Source of the DNA: an uncultured Clostridia bacterium | GTDB lineage: Bacteria; Bacillota; Clostridia; Christensenellales; CAG-917 | Direction: 5' to 3' | DNA: 52,702 bases | NCBI GenBank assembly: GCA_934254835.1 | Contig: CAKQMI010000006.1 | Location: forward strand, 1 to 52,702 | Shown: in pieces, positions 39,929 to 48,407 of the stretch | Layout: each line of letters begins with the position of its first letter | Numbering within the stretch: the stretch's first letter is position 1 | The notes under the pieces: model-generated | Database searches by the model: none | What the model saw: the letters and a program-made list of their open reading frames with translations, nothing else | Told to the model about the DNA's origin: nothing | Made by a program: the position numbers and the translations under genes

Positions 39929-40762
39929 TTATTTTGCTTCCGCTTCGGCGATTGCCTTGTCAAGCGCTTCTTCTTTGGTCAAAGGAGCGGTTTCGACGAC
40001 TTCTTCGACGGGTTCGACTTCTTTTACTTCTTCTGCCGCCTCGGCGTTGGCTTCTGCGTGAGCCGCCGCAACTGCGTCAACGCCCTGTTTTGCCTCGATA
40101 ACGGCGTCAGCCATAAGCGATGCGAAAAGTTTGATTGCGCGGATTGCGTCGTCGTTGCCGGGGATAACGTAATCGACAAGGTCGGGATCACAGTTGGTAT
40201 CGACGACGCCAACGATAGGAATGTTCAAAAGACGTGCTTCTTTGACGGCGATTTCTTCCTTTTTGAGGTCAACCACGAAAAGTGCGCCGGGAATTTCACG
40301 CATGTTTTTGATACCGCCAAGGTTCTTTTCCAGTTGGTCGCGCTCGGCTTTCAGACCGATGACTTCTTTTTTGGGAAGAAGATCGAATTCGCCGACGATT
40401 TCCATTTGGTTGAGCCTGTTAAGTCTGTCGATACGGGATTTGATAGTTTTGAAGTTGGTGAGCGTACCGCCAAGCCATCTTTGGTTGATGTAGTACATTC
40501 CGCAACGCTCTGCTTCCGATTGGATTGCGTCCTGAGCCTGCTTTTTGGTGCCTACGAAAAGGATGTCTTTGCCCTCTGATGCGACTTGACGAATGAAGGA
40601 GTAAGCCTCCTCAACCTTTTCAACCGAGATCTGCAAATCGATAATGTGAATGTCGTTTCTTGCAGCGTAGATGTACTTTGCCATTTTCGGGTTCCAACGC
40701 TTTGTTTGGTGACCGAAGTGAACGCCTGCCTCGAGCAGTTGTTTCATTGATGTTACTGCCAT
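39929..40762 (-). CDS. rpsB: 30S ribosomal protein S2
   Basis: Ribosomal protein on the 30S back. From the ATG at 40762 it has 277 residues: MAVTSMKQLLEAGVHFGHQTKRWNP, VGTKKQAQDAI, YINQRWLGGTLTN and IPIVGVVDTNCDPDLVDYVIPGNDDA, all family signatures. The last 50 residues are an Ala/Glu/Val-rich acidic tail beyond the folded domain. GGAGG fixes the start; the frame is open 25 codons further. Own promoter. Confidence 0.96.
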   Translation of the reverse strand: MAVTSMKQLLEAGVHFGHQTKRWNPKMAKYIYAARNDIHIIDLQISVEKVEEAYSFIRQVASEGKDILFVGTKKQAQDAIQSEAERCGMYYINQRWLGGTLTNFKTIKSRIDRLNRLNQMEIVGEFDLLPKKEVIGLKAERDQLEKNLGGIKNMREIPGALFVVDLKKEEIAVKEARLLNIPIVGVVDTNCDPDLVDYVIPGNDDAIRAIKLFASLMADAVIEAKQGVDAVAAAHAEANAEAAEEVKEVEPVEEVVETAPLTKEEALDKAIAEAEAK

Positions 40763-40862
40763 AAAAAAATACCTCCGTTTTTTACTCCTCCCCGAAAAGT
40801 TCGCGACAAATGAACTTAGTAAGCACGGATTTGTCAACCCTCGGGTGCGGATTTTCTAATGC

Positions 40863-40891
40863 ATTATAGCATAACGGAAATTTCTTGGCAA
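40863..40891 (-). promoter_or_regulatory. Promoter of rpsB-tsf
   Basis: On the minus strand TTGCCA (40886-40891), 17 bases and TATAAT (40863-40868) with TGC before it. The leader is about 94 bases and carries no terminator-like hairpin I can see. Confidence 0.82.
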
Positions 40892-40953
40892 ACGAAATTA
40901 AGGCGGTTTTGAAATAATTATAGATAATTATTAAGAATTTATCAAAAAGTTTT

Positions 40954-41292
40954 TTAGCCTCCGACGTTTTCGACGTGCTCGACGTCCTCGCCCGTAATTG
41001 CGATGACGTCAATGCGCAAAGTTTTGTCGTAAAGGCGGTGAATTTGCGCGTATAAGTTGATAAAACGCTTGTATCTGGCGATTTTTGCGGGCGTGACGGT
41101 TTCCAGCGCAAAACCGTACGAATAAGTCGTGCGCGACTTAACCTCGATAAAACATACGTCGTCCTCAGGCGATATCGCGATAAGGTCAACTTCGATGCCC
41201 ATAAGTTTTTCGTTGCGACCTATTATTTTGTAGCCCTTTTTCTTGAGGTACCCTTCGGCAAGACTTTCTCCCCTTATGCCTTCCGCTCTCAT
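40954..41292 (-). CDS. YraN/UPF0102 family endonuclease-like protein
   Basis: A 112-residue protein with the restriction-endonuclease-like core: GESLAEGYLKKKGYKIIGRNEK, GIEVDLIAISPEDDVCFIEVKSR (the D-ExK site), then a basic helix. The family is predicted to act on DNA structures, but its role is not settled. The ATG overlaps the rnhB stop as ATGA, a pairing conserved across bacteria. Confidence 0.9.
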   Translation of the reverse strand: MRAEGIRGESLAEGYLKKKGYKIIGRNEKLMGIEVDLIAISPEDDVCFIEVKSRTTYSYGFALETVTPAKIARYKRFINLYAQIHRLYDKTLRIDVIAITGEDVEHVENVGG

Positions 41293-41894
41293 TTGTCGTC
41301 TCCCACAAAGTTTTTGATAAAAGATTTTCGGTGTATCGGCGTCGCGCCTTTTTCCTTGATTGCGGATATGTGCATTGCGCTTCCGTAGCCTTTGTTGCTT
41401 TTGAAACCGTAGTCGGGATAAACCTCGTCCATTTTTTTCATATATTCGTCACGGGTGACCTTGGCAAGTATCGACGCGCAACCTATCGTATAAGACAATG
41501 CGTCGCCTTTTATTATCGCGTGCGTTTTATATGGAATATCAAGTTGCACCGCATCGACAAGCACAACGTCGGGTTTGACTTTCAGGTTCATCACCGCTTG
41601 GCTCATCGCCTGCTTAGTTGCGTTCAAAATGTTGATTTCGTCAATGACTTCAGGCGATACGCTCACTATCGAGTAGTCAACGGCACTGTCGCAAATGAGC
41701 GGAAAAATCTTTTCGCGACGCTTCTCGGTCAGCTTCTTGCTGTCGTCCACACCCTCGACAATTTTCGACAAATCCATAATAACGGCGCATACCGTGACGG
41801 GACCTGCCAAAGGTCCGCGCCCCACTTCATCTACACCGCAAATATACTTTGCGCCACGCTCGATATAAAGATTTTCGTAAAACAATTTATCCAT
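41289..41894 (-). CDS. rnhB: Ribonuclease HII
   Basis: Cuts RNA in RNA-DNA hybrids, including single ribonucleotides in DNA. The 201-residue protein has YICGVDEVGRGPLAGPV (first catalytic Asp and Glu), VDAVQLDIP and AKVTRDEYM (further acidic residues), and the C-terminal SNKGYGSAMHISAIKEKG. Full length. No strong SD or promoter is visible upstream, where a T-rich stretch and then repeats begin. Confidence 0.95.
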   Translation of the reverse strand: MDKLFYENLYIERGAKYICGVDEVGRGPLAGPVTVCAVIMDLSKIVEGVDDSKKLTEKRREKIFPLICDSAVDYSIVSVSPEVIDEINILNATKQAMSQAVMNLKVKPDVVLVDAVQLDIPYKTHAIIKGDALSYTIGCASILAKVTRDEYMKKMDEVYPDYGFKSNKGYGSAMHISAIKEKGATPIHRKSFIKNFVGDDK

Positions 41895-41978
41895 AAAAAA
41901 TCAAACGTTTCCCTGTTTTTTTTTTGCAATTTTCACAAAATTTCCAAAAAAAATGTACCTCGCGAAGGCTTGCAAGAT

Positions 41979-42120
41979 TTCGTTCCCACGAGATTCTCTC
42001 GTCGCTTCGCTCCTCAGAATGACAGCAATGAGAGGAAATGTCACACATCGCCCATCGCACTCCTTTGCGTCATTGCGAGCGTAGCGTGGCAATCTCCTGG
42101 AAGGGAAACCTTATAAAGGC
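41979..42120. repeat. Composite GC-richer repeat (TTCGTTCCCACGAGAT / CATTGCGAGCG)
   Basis: Part of the 894-base gap 41895-42788. Contains TTCGTTCCCACGAGATTC, GCTTCGCTCCTCAGAATGAC and CGTCATTGCGAGCGTAGC followed by GTGGCAATCTCCTGG. Shorter relatives lie at 1909-1935, 2121-2175 and 20279-20345. Sequences of the TCATTGCGAG...GGCAATCTC type are common in genomes of many phyla. After it come minor hairpins (CACCTTCGGCGCG, TGTGCCTTTGGCAC) and a weak AAGCACC...GGTGTTT stem at 42200-42220. Confidence 0.65.
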
Positions 42121-42235
42121 GATGATACGATGTTTTTGCCCGTCGTCAAAAGCGATGCACCTTCGGCGCGATGTGTGCCTTTGGCACGTTGCGGATTAAA
42201 AAGCACCCGTTTAGGTGTTTAAATACAGTTCTCCC

Positions 42236-42788
42236 AAAACGGCGAGAATTTGAAATAATAATTATCCCAAAATCGTCAGAATTTTGATGAGATTTTGACG
42301 TTTCTTGGCAAGTTCTTACGAGGGCGCGTACGCGTCGCAAATCTCGCTCTTGACCAAACAAACTCATTATATTTGTTTGTCTGTCTAATGCTCGTTTGCT
42401 CCTTCTCCCCACGGGTACACAGTATCCCGCGGGGGCCCCGATTTTCACGAGTTTTCAAGTTCCGCCGAAAAAGCAGAATATTGCAAACAGCGAGAATTTG
42501 ATGGATTTTTGACGTTTCTTTCGGGGTTCTGAAAATCCTAGTGTACTGATGCGTACACAAATTTTCAAGTTCCACCGAAAAATCATAATATCGCAAAACG
42601 CTGAGATTTTGATGAGATTGTGGTTTTCTCGACGGGTTTTGAAAAATCCTGTCCCACCTAAAAAGCAGAATATTGCAAACAGCGAGAATTTGATGGATTT
42701 TTGGGGTTCTTGACAGGTTCTGAAAAATCCAGTGTACTTTTCGTACACGATTTTTCAGGTTCTGCCAAAACGCCATAAAAGGCGCAAA
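42236..42788 (+). repeat. Hairpin-centred intergenic repeat, locus C (several copies)
   Basis: Contains AT-rich units (AAAACGGCGAGAATTTGA, CAGCGAGAATTTGATGGA) and two complete palindromes: CTGAAAATCC with GTGTAC/GTACAC at 42529-42568, and CTGAAAAATCC, GTGTAC (42732-42737), GTACAC (42743-42748), GATTTTTCAG (42749-42758). A third, broken copy is at about 42600-42660. It ends AAAACGCCATAAAAGGCGC against the folD stop, as locus A does against scfB. A double-hairpin repeat (42349-42439) is embedded. Confidence 0.7.
42349..42439 (+). repeat. Third copy of the double-hairpin repeat
   Basis: Begins CTTGACCAAACAAA; AAACAAA (42356-42362) pairs with TTTGTTT (42372-42378). After GTCTGTCTAATGCTCGTT and CTCCTTCT, CCCCACGGG (42407-42415) pairs with CCCGCGGGG (42426-42434, one mismatch) around TACACAGTAT, ending GGGGCCCC. 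Same plan as 2028-2120 with different stem bases. Confidence 0.7.
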
Positions 42789-43628
42789 TTATCGCTGTTT
42801 TGCCGCGAGGTAGGTGTTACGCATAAGCATAGTAACAGTCATCGGTCCCACGCCACCCGGCACAGGAGTGATGAACGAGCAAACGTCCTTGACGCCGTCA
42901 AAGTCGACGTCACCGCAAAGTTTGCCGTTTTCGTCGCGGGAAATGCCCACGTCGATGACGATTGCGCCCTCTTTGACCATATCTTTGGTGACGAACCTCG
43001 GTCTGCCGATTGCGACGACGAGGATATCCGCGGAGCGGGTGTATTCTTCGATATTTTTCGTTCTGCTGTGGCACACGGTGACGGTGGCGTCGTTTTGCAA
43101 CAGAAGTTGAATGACGGGACGACCGACGATATTACTGCGTCCCACGACGACAGCGTGTTTTCCCGAAATGCTTTCGCCGGTTGACTTAATAAGCTCGATA
43201 ACGCCCTGCGGGGTGCAAGGAGCAAGACACGGCGCGCCGATGCTCAACAAGCCGGTCTGGTATGCCGAGAAGCCGTCAACGTCCTTATTGACGTCGATTG
43301 ACGCAGTGACTTTTTGCGCGTCGATATGCTTAGGAAGCGGTAATTGCACCAAAATTCCGCTGACTTTGTCATCGTTGTTGAGCCTTTGGATTTCGTCCAA
43401 AAGTTCCTGTTCCGAAACGTCGTCGGGGAAGCGGATAAGGTAGCTGGTGATGCCCGTTTCTTCGGACGCCTTGACCTTGTTTTTGACGTACAATTCGCTG
43501 GCGGGATTGTTGCCGACAAGAATGACGGCAAGTCCGACTTCGACGCCCTGTTCTTTGAGTTGTGTGACCTCTTCCCTTATTTCCTTGCGGAGTTTAAGGG
43601 ACAATGCTTTTCCATCGATAATTTGCAT
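42789..43628 (-). CDS. folD: Methylenetetrahydrofolate dehydrogenase/cyclohydrolase
   Basis: Interconverts methylene-, methenyl- and formyl-tetrahydrofolate with NADP. The 279-residue protein has YVKNKVKASEETGI (catalytic Lys), VQLPLPKHID, KDVDGFSAYQTGLL (DVDG motif), PCTPQGVIELIKS, VVGRSNIVGRPVIQLLL and PVPGGVGPMTVTMLM. Full length. The start overlaps the nusB stop (TAATG). Its stop abuts the end of a hairpin repeat whose CGCC/GGCG dyad could serve as terminator. Confidence 0.96.
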   Translation of the reverse strand: MQIIDGKALSLKLRKEIREEVTQLKEQGVEVGLAVILVGNNPASELYVKNKVKASEETGITSYLIRFPDDVSEQELLDEIQRLNNDDKVSGILVQLPLPKHIDAQKVTASIDVNKDVDGFSAYQTGLLSIGAPCLAPCTPQGVIELIKSTGESISGKHAVVVGRSNIVGRPVIQLLLQNDATVTVCHSRTKNIEEYTRSADILVVAIGRPRFVTKDMVKEGAIVIDVGISRDENGKLCGDVDFDGVKDVCSFITPVPGGVGPMTVTMLMRNTYLAAKQR

Positions 43629-44035
43629 TATTCCTCCGATATCGCCTTATTGACGCTTGCAAGAACGCCGTTGACGAATGATTTACTTTTTTCTGTCGAA
43701 TATCTTTTTACAAGTTCCACCGCCTCGTTGATACTGACCGCCGTGGGGACGTCGGGCACGTACTTCATCTCATATACGCTGACGATCATCGCCGCAAGGT
43801 CGGGTTTGTAGATGCGGTCGATATTAAAGCCGTTCGAATACTTTGCGATAATGCCCTTGATTTCGTCCAAATGCGTGAAAATGCCGTCGTAAGCGGTGCG
43901 GACGTAGGCACGGTCGGCGTCGGTCAGGGACGCGTCCATAAGGTACGCTTCCAGCGTGACGTCGTTTTTGTCTGATGAAAATAATTGTTCAAACGTAAGT
44001 TGGAAAAGATGTTCTCGCGCGGTGCTTCTGCTCAT
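43628..44035 (-). CDS. nusB: Transcription antitermination factor NusB
   Basis: All-helical RNA-binding protein that works with S10 on rRNA boxA. The 135-residue product from the ATG at 44035 begins MSRSTAREHLFQLTFEQLF and has DRIYKPDLAAMIVSVYEM and VSINEAVELVKRYSTEKSKSFVNGVL. Normal length. GAGG lies six bases upstream. Operon asp23-nusB-folD. Confidence 0.93.
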   Translation of the reverse strand: MSRSTAREHLFQLTFEQLFSSDKNDVTLEAYLMDASLTDADRAYVRTAYDGIFTHLDEIKGIIAKYSNGFNIDRIYKPDLAAMIVSVYEMKYVPDVPTAVSINEAVELVKRYSTEKSKSFVNGVLASVNKAISEE

Positions 44036-44094
44036 AAAAACCTCGTAATTCAAAAACAATTAGCCCGACAAAATTTTGTGGGCTAATTGAAATT

Positions 44095-44505
44095 TTATGC
44101 TTTTTCTTCTTCGGATTTTTCGTCGGCGTCGTCATCGGCGAAGTCGTGCACGATGACGGGTGCTTCGTCGGTCTCTTCAACTATTATGCTGACAACCGAC
44201 ACGTTGACCTGTTCGACCTTGTAGCAAGTCTCTTTTTCGATTGCGTTTTTGATGGCAATCTGGACTTTGCACACGGTGTCGGGTATGTTGAAGCCGTACA
44301 GAATATTCAGATAGATATCGATATCGACGACGTTGTTGTCTTTGACGTAGGCGTGAACGTCGTTGTCTTTTATCACGCGGGACTTTTCGGGTGTTTTCCC
44401 CAAAAGCTCCGCCCCCTCGATTTCAGCGGCGGCGCGTGACGCGATGTCCGCAATGATTTCGGCATAGACTTCCTTATTCGATTTCACTGACTTCAATTTT
44501 GCCAT
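44095..44505 (-). CDS. Asp23/Gls24 family envelope stress-type protein
   Basis: A 136-residue protein with the family core: YAEIIADIASRAAAEIEGAELLG, VDIDIYLNILYGFNIPDTVCKVQIAIKNAIEKET and NVSVVSIIVEET. The acidic C-terminus is typical. In Firmicutes such genes often lie before nusB downstream of spoIIIA or accBC, as here. The exact role is not known. GGAGG fixes the ATG at 44505; own promoter. Confidence 0.88.
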   Translation of the reverse strand: MAKLKSVKSNKEVYAEIIADIASRAAAEIEGAELLGKTPEKSRVIKDNDVHAYVKDNNVVDIDIYLNILYGFNIPDTVCKVQIAIKNAIEKETCYKVEQVNVSVVSIIVEETDEAPVIVHDFADDDADEKSEEEKA

Positions 44506-44526
44506 ACTATCCTCCAAATTACGGAC

Positions 44527-44555
44527 ATTATAGCATATTTTTTTACCTTGTACAA
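44527..44555 (-). promoter_or_regulatory. Promoter of asp23-nusB-folD
   Basis: On the minus strand TTGTAC (44550-44555), 17 bases and TATAAT (44527-44532) with TGC before it. The predicted start is about 15 bases before the SD. Confidence 0.8.
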
Positions 44556-44586
44556 GCAATTATGCGTGCGTTTTGGGCACTTTTTA

Positions 44587-45075
44587 TCAGTATTGACAAA
44601 CGATTACGTCGTTGGCGGTGTAGTTAGTTTCGCTTGTCACGACGCTCAGAATCTGTGCGACTTCCTGCGCTTCCAAATTGTCGTCGGCGACCACGACGGT
44701 GCAGTTCTTCTCGGACAGCGTCACGATAACGTCACGGAATCCTCGCGATTTAATAAGTCGCTCCAACAAAAGTTCGTTTTCCATTTGCTTGCATACGCCC
44801 TGTTTTTGCGTTTCGGCGGCGGACTTTGCAGATGCGCTCGCGCTCTCGGACGAAATTATCGCGTCCAAATAATCGATGAGTTCCTGACGGCTCGTTTCTC
44901 GGGACGAACGAAAACTTTTGAAAGTCTCGGTGACGGTAGGCTCGTCGGTTTTTCCGCTGACAAGTTCTTGCTGTTTTGAAAGTTTTGTGTTCAACCATAC
45001 GTTCAGCACCGCCGACACCACGAGAAGCACCGTCATAATCGACAATACCGCAATTTTCTTTTTGTTGTTTTTCAT
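44587..45075 (-). CDS. spoIIIAH: Stage III sporulation protein AH
   Basis: Mother-cell protein that pairs with forespore SpoIIQ to form the feeding-tube channel. The 162-residue protein has an N-terminal membrane segment (residues 8-27), a coiled-coil-like middle (RQELIDYLDAIISSESASASAKSAAE) and a C-terminal ring-forming domain (GFRDVIVTLSEKNCTVVVADDNLEAQEVAQIL). Shorter than B. subtilis AH (218) but typical for clostridia. Last gene of the spoIIIA operon. GGAGGG precedes the ATG. Confidence 0.9.
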   Translation of the reverse strand: MKNNKKKIAVLSIMTVLLVVSAVLNVWLNTKLSKQQELVSGKTDEPTVTETFKSFRSSRETSRQELIDYLDAIISSESASASAKSAAETQKQGVCKQMENELLLERLIKSRGFRDVIVTLSEKNCTVVVADDNLEAQEVAQILSVVTSETNYTANDVIVCQY

Positions 45076-45088
45076 ATAAACCCTCCAT

Positions 45089-45655
45089 TTAATTCATTAT
45101 GAAAATTTCAATTATTTTTTCGTTTACGTTCAGGGCTGTTGCCACGGCTTTTAATATGTTCAGCCTGACCGCAACGTCCTTCGCACCCTCCGCCACGACG
45201 ATGACGCCGGTGATTTTGGGCGCGATCGTCTTTTCGACAAGCGGTTTTTTGTCTTCACCGAACACCGCGCTCGTTTTTTCCTCGGTGACGGTGGTTGTAA
45301 GGTTCGCTCCGCCCGAGTCGTCGGTGCGCGTCGTCGAATTTGTCGTTTTGTCAAAGACGAAAACCGTTTCTTCGTTGCCGTCGTAGCCGATATAAACCTC
45401 GACTTTCCCCGCGCCTTTTATCTTTGATAAAACCTTTGCAAGTCTTTCTTCGTCCGATACCGTCGATAAGACCGTCGTTCCCGCATCGCCTTTGTCCGCC
45501 TGCTTCTTTCTCGCCTCGCGCACGACGCCGTACAACAAAAGAATTATCGCAATTAAAACTATGCAAATTATCACTTCGATATTCTTCACGCTTTTCAATT
45601 TTTGGACAAAAGACTTTATCGGTTTCTTTTTTTCTTTTTCGTCGTTATCGTTCAT
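45089..45655 (-). CDS. spoIIIAG: Stage III sporulation protein AG
   Basis: Ring-forming channel component. The 188-residue protein has a cytoplasmic lead, one membrane segment near residues 28-48, then an external domain with LAKVLSKIKGAGKVEVYIGYDG, a Thr-rich linker and ITGVIVVAEGAKDVAVRLNILKAVATALNV, the family signature. Normal length. Overlaps spoIIIAF by 11 bases. Confidence 0.92.
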   Translation of the reverse strand: MNDNDEKEKKKPIKSFVQKLKSVKNIEVIICIVLIAIILLLYGVVREARKKQADKGDAGTTVLSTVSDEERLAKVLSKIKGAGKVEVYIGYDGNEETVFVFDKTTNSTTRTDDSGGANLTTTVTEEKTSAVFGEDKKPLVEKTIAPKITGVIVVAEGAKDVAVRLNILKAVATALNVNEKIIEIFIMN

Positions 45656-46130
45656 AAAAAATCCTCAACTTGTTTTCGGGGAGCCTCAAATACGCCGACA
45701 GGTCGCTTCTCAACACCCCGATATCAATATTATTCAACTTGTCCCGCTCTGATGACTTTAAGGACAAAATAACGTTTACGTAGTCAATTTCCGACGAATT
45801 TTCGCTTTTTACGACGAATTTTACGCGGGCAGTGACGCCCTTTTCTTTCAGAAATTTTTCGGCGTTTCTTTCTTGGGTTTTATAGGCGTTCGTCGTCAAT
45901 CCCTGCAAAAAAGTTTCGTCGATTTCAAGATTGTTTTCGACAAAAAGTGTATTCGGAAATCCCGAAAAATCGCTTTTCAGAAGTTTAGGAAGCGGTGATA
46001 CGATAACGTACAACGTTATTAGCGCGAAAATTCCTTTGATATACTTCCTCGTTTGACCGTTCGGAAGAAGTAGCGCGGACAGCGTAGACAGCGCGATAAT
46101 CCCCGCGATTGACAAAAGCCACCCGCGCAT
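45645..46130 (-). CDS. spoIIIAF: Stage III sporulation protein AF
   Basis: A 161-residue membrane protein with two membrane segments in the first 50 residues (WLLSIAGIIALSTLSALLLP, GIFALITLYVIVSPLPKLL) and an external C-terminal domain. The pattern and place in the operon match SpoIIIAF, which is somewhat longer in B. subtilis (206). It starts one base after spoIIIAE. Confidence 0.85.
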   Translation of the reverse strand: MRGWLLSIAGIIALSTLSALLLPNGQTRKYIKGIFALITLYVIVSPLPKLLKSDFSGFPNTLFVENNLEIDETFLQGLTTNAYKTQERNAEKFLKEKGVTARVKFVVKSENSSEIDYVNVILSLKSSERDKLNNIDIGVLRSDLSAYLRLPENKLRIFYER

Positions 46131-46131
46131 A

Positions 46132-47325
46132 TCACACCCCGTACGACAACGCCGTGCCCGCCGTCAGCACAAGCGCGAAAAAGGAAAACGTCGCCCCTGC
46201 GATTACCGCAATCAGCAACCCCGCGCATTTCGACACTTTCGTCAGGACGTTGGAAATTCCGCTCACCCCCAACGGCTCCACAATCCCCGCCGAGAATCGC
46301 AAAATCAGGTCGAACGCAATAAGTTTTGCAAGGGGCGCGATTACAACGGACAACAGTATCAAAAGTCCCGTCACCCCGACGGCGTTTTTCACAAGGACGC
46401 ACCCAAGCATCACCACGTCGAAACCGTCGGACACGTACGAGCCGATTATGGGGACGTAGCCTTTGACGCCGAACTTCATTGCGTTTATCATCACGCCGTC
46501 CGACGTTTTACCGACGACACCGCCTATCATAAGATAGGCGAAAAACGCCGAAAACACGGTTTTTAATATCACGCTTCCCGCCTTTTTGAAAAAGTCCGCC
46601 ATTTTGTCAAGCCTCACGGCGTTCGATACGTTCCCCACGGCATAAAGAAGAACGGACGTCGTATAGCACGGCAACACGAACGACTTCAATACCTTTGTCA
46701 CCCCCAGAGAAAACACCCCGACAAGCGGTTTCAAAAATCCGACTCCGCTCACTCCCCCAAGCGCGGTCATAAGCGTCAGTAGCACGGGAAAAAGCACCGC
46801 CGACAACTTTTCAACCCTCGCGACGGTTAAAACGGTCAGCGTCAGCATGTCGGAAGCCTCGGAAACGATAATCGTCAGAATCGCCGAAAAGCACGCAAAG
46901 TCCACGATTTCCGACGTGCTTTCGTTCAAAAATCCGCTATTGAGCCCTTTCAGCATACCCGCCATCACCGAGATAACGACAACGGTGATTATCGACGGCA
47001 AAAAGTCCAGCGCACCCAAAAATATATCTTTGAAAATCTTGCCGATAAAATCCTGAAACGATAAATCGACTTTCCCGTCGATAAGGCTTTTTAGCGTGCT
47101 TTCAAAATCTTTATTGAAAAAACCTTTTTCGTCGTTTGAAAGTCCGTCATAATATTTTTCAAGGTCGCCCGCGTCAAGTTTTTCAAGGACGCTCTCGACG
47201 CCGTCCGATAAGGATTTTTCGTCATCGTCTTGTTTTGCAAGTGCAACACTTTTCGTCTTAAAAATGACGAAAAACACAAAAAATATCGATATTATCGCAA
47301 GAATTTTTTTGATTTTTGTTTTCAT
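46132..47325 (-). CDS. spoIIIAE: Stage III sporulation protein AE
   Basis: Polytopic membrane protein of the SpoIIIA channel. From the ATG at 47325 it has 397 residues with an N-terminal hydrophobic segment, a soluble stretch (LEKYYDGLSNDEKGFFNKDF) and about seven further membrane segments, including MLTLTVLTVARVEKLSAVLFPVLLTLMTALG, the conserved core. Normal length. The ATG overlaps the spoIIIAD stop as ATGA. Confidence 0.93.
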   Translation of the reverse strand: MKTKIKKILAIISIFFVFFVIFKTKSVALAKQDDDEKSLSDGVESVLEKLDAGDLEKYYDGLSNDEKGFFNKDFESTLKSLIDGKVDLSFQDFIGKIFKDIFLGALDFLPSIITVVVISVMAGMLKGLNSGFLNESTSEIVDFACFSAILTIIVSEASDMLTLTVLTVARVEKLSAVLFPVLLTLMTALGGVSGVGFLKPLVGVFSLGVTKVLKSFVLPCYTTSVLLYAVGNVSNAVRLDKMADFFKKAGSVILKTVFSAFFAYLMIGGVVGKTSDGVMINAMKFGVKGYVPIIGSYVSDGFDVVMLGCVLVKNAVGVTGLLILLSVVIAPLAKLIAFDLILRFSAGIVEPLGVSGISNVLTKVSKCAGLLIAVIAGATFSFFALVLTAGTALSYGV

Positions 47326-47711
47326 AAGGCAAGTTTGTCCACCACGTTTACAAACGCTTCGACGACGGGCACGGCAAGAAGAAATATCGCGATTTTCCCG
47401 GATAGTTGCAGTTTTTTGCCGACGCTCCCAGCGCCGTAGTCCTCGCAAATTCCCGCCGAGAATTCGGTCAGATACCCAACCCCGACAATCTTCAACATTG
47501 CTTTATACAATGCGGTCGGTATCCCCGTTTTTTCGACGATAAGCGAAAACTTTTCCAAAACCTCCGCCATACCCTTTGCAATCATAATAAGGATCACGAG
47601 TCCCGTCGCCATCACCACGAAAACCGAAAATTCCGACTTCGCCGACTTCACAAACCCCGCCGTAATTACTCCGAGAATACCGACGCCCACGATTTTGAAA
47701 ATATCCATCAT
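47322..47711 (-). CDS. spoIIIAD: Stage III sporulation protein AD
   Basis: A 129-residue membrane protein with segments at about residues 5-20, 28-45 and 100-125, containing LKIVGVGYLTEFSAGICEDYG, a family motif. Normal length. Overlaps spoIIIAC by four bases and spoIIIAE by four. Confidence 0.93.
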   Translation of the reverse strand: MMDIFKIVGVGILGVITAGFVKSAKSEFSVFVVMATGLVILIMIAKGMAEVLEKFSLIVEKTGIPTALYKAMLKIVGVGYLTEFSAGICEDYGAGSVGKKLQLSGKIAIFLLAVPVVEAFVNVVDKLAL

Positions 47712-47905
47712 TTCAGCCCGAAAAGTTGCTTGACGGTGTCCATAACGCCCGACAGCATATCGACAACCATCATCAGCACCACGACGATGCCGACGATAGT
47801 CACGAAAGTCCCGATTTCGTCCTTGTCGCTTTTTTTAAGGATTATGTTTACGATTGCGGTGAGCATTCCCACCCCTGCGATTTTTAATATTATTTCAATC
47901 CCCAT
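47708..47905 (-). CDS. spoIIIAC: Stage III sporulation protein AC
   Basis: A 65-residue protein with two membrane segments. ILKIAGVGMLTAIVNIILKK at the N-terminus and FVTIVGIVVVLMMVVDML match the family. Normal length. One base after spoIIIAB. Confidence 0.93.
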   Translation of the reverse strand: MGIEIILKIAGVGMLTAIVNIILKKSDKDEIGTFVTIVGIVVVLMMVVDMLSGVMDTVKQLFGLK

Positions 47906-47906
47906 A

Positions 47907-48407
47907 TCACACCACGATAAGCATCAGCGTCACGCCCAAGATGACGAACAACTTATAATACATTTCACCTTTTTTATTGAGTTCGGTTGCGCATTTACGC
48001 TTTTTTTCTTCAAAAACGTCCAAAAATCGCGCGGTATTTGTAATTTCGTTTTCGAGGTTGCTTTTGCCGACGGCGTATAAAAAAGTCGCGACGTCCAAAT
48101 TATCCTTTGCTTTTATCAGCGGATTTTTTATTGTCGAAAGCACTTCGTCAACGTTTTTATATCCCGCGCTTTGCAAAGATATAAACTTTTTGAGCGCGTC
48201 CGAAAACGCCCCTTTCGTGACGCCGACAAACGTATTTATCACGTCGGACAGCGGGGTTTTCAGGGACGATATTTCCCGCTTATATAAGTTCAAAAACTCG
48301 ACGGCGTCCGAAAAATACAAATAGCGCACCTTGAAAATTCGCTTTATCGAAAGCCCCGTAAGGCTCGACGCAACCATCAAAAGCGCGCCTCCCAAAACAC
48401 TCAACAT
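47907..48407 (-). CDS. spoIIIAB: Stage III sporulation protein AB
   Basis: A 166-residue protein of the type II/IV secretion F-protein-like class. An N-terminal hydrophobic segment is followed by a helical domain (FLNLYKREISSLKTPLSDVI) and a C-terminal membrane segment (KLFVILGVTLMLIVV). Normal length. The ATG overlaps the end of spoIIIAA. Confidence 0.91.
   Translation of the reverse strand: MLSVLGGALLMVASSLTGLSIKRIFKVRYLYFSDAVEFLNLYKREISSLKTPLSDVINTFVGVTKGAFSDALKKFISLQSAGYKNVDEVLSTIKNPLIKAKDNLDVATFLYAVGKSNLENEITNTARFLDVFEEKKRKCATELNKKGEMYYKLFVILGVTLMLIVV

Noticed and set aside
42455..42748. 97-codon frame in the repeat region, and a similar 74-codon frame at 15907-16131
   Set aside because: Both translate the hairpin repeats (recurring GFSEP..K-type peptides). 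No SD, and copies are broken by indels without regard to frame, so the DNA structure rather than a protein is conserved.
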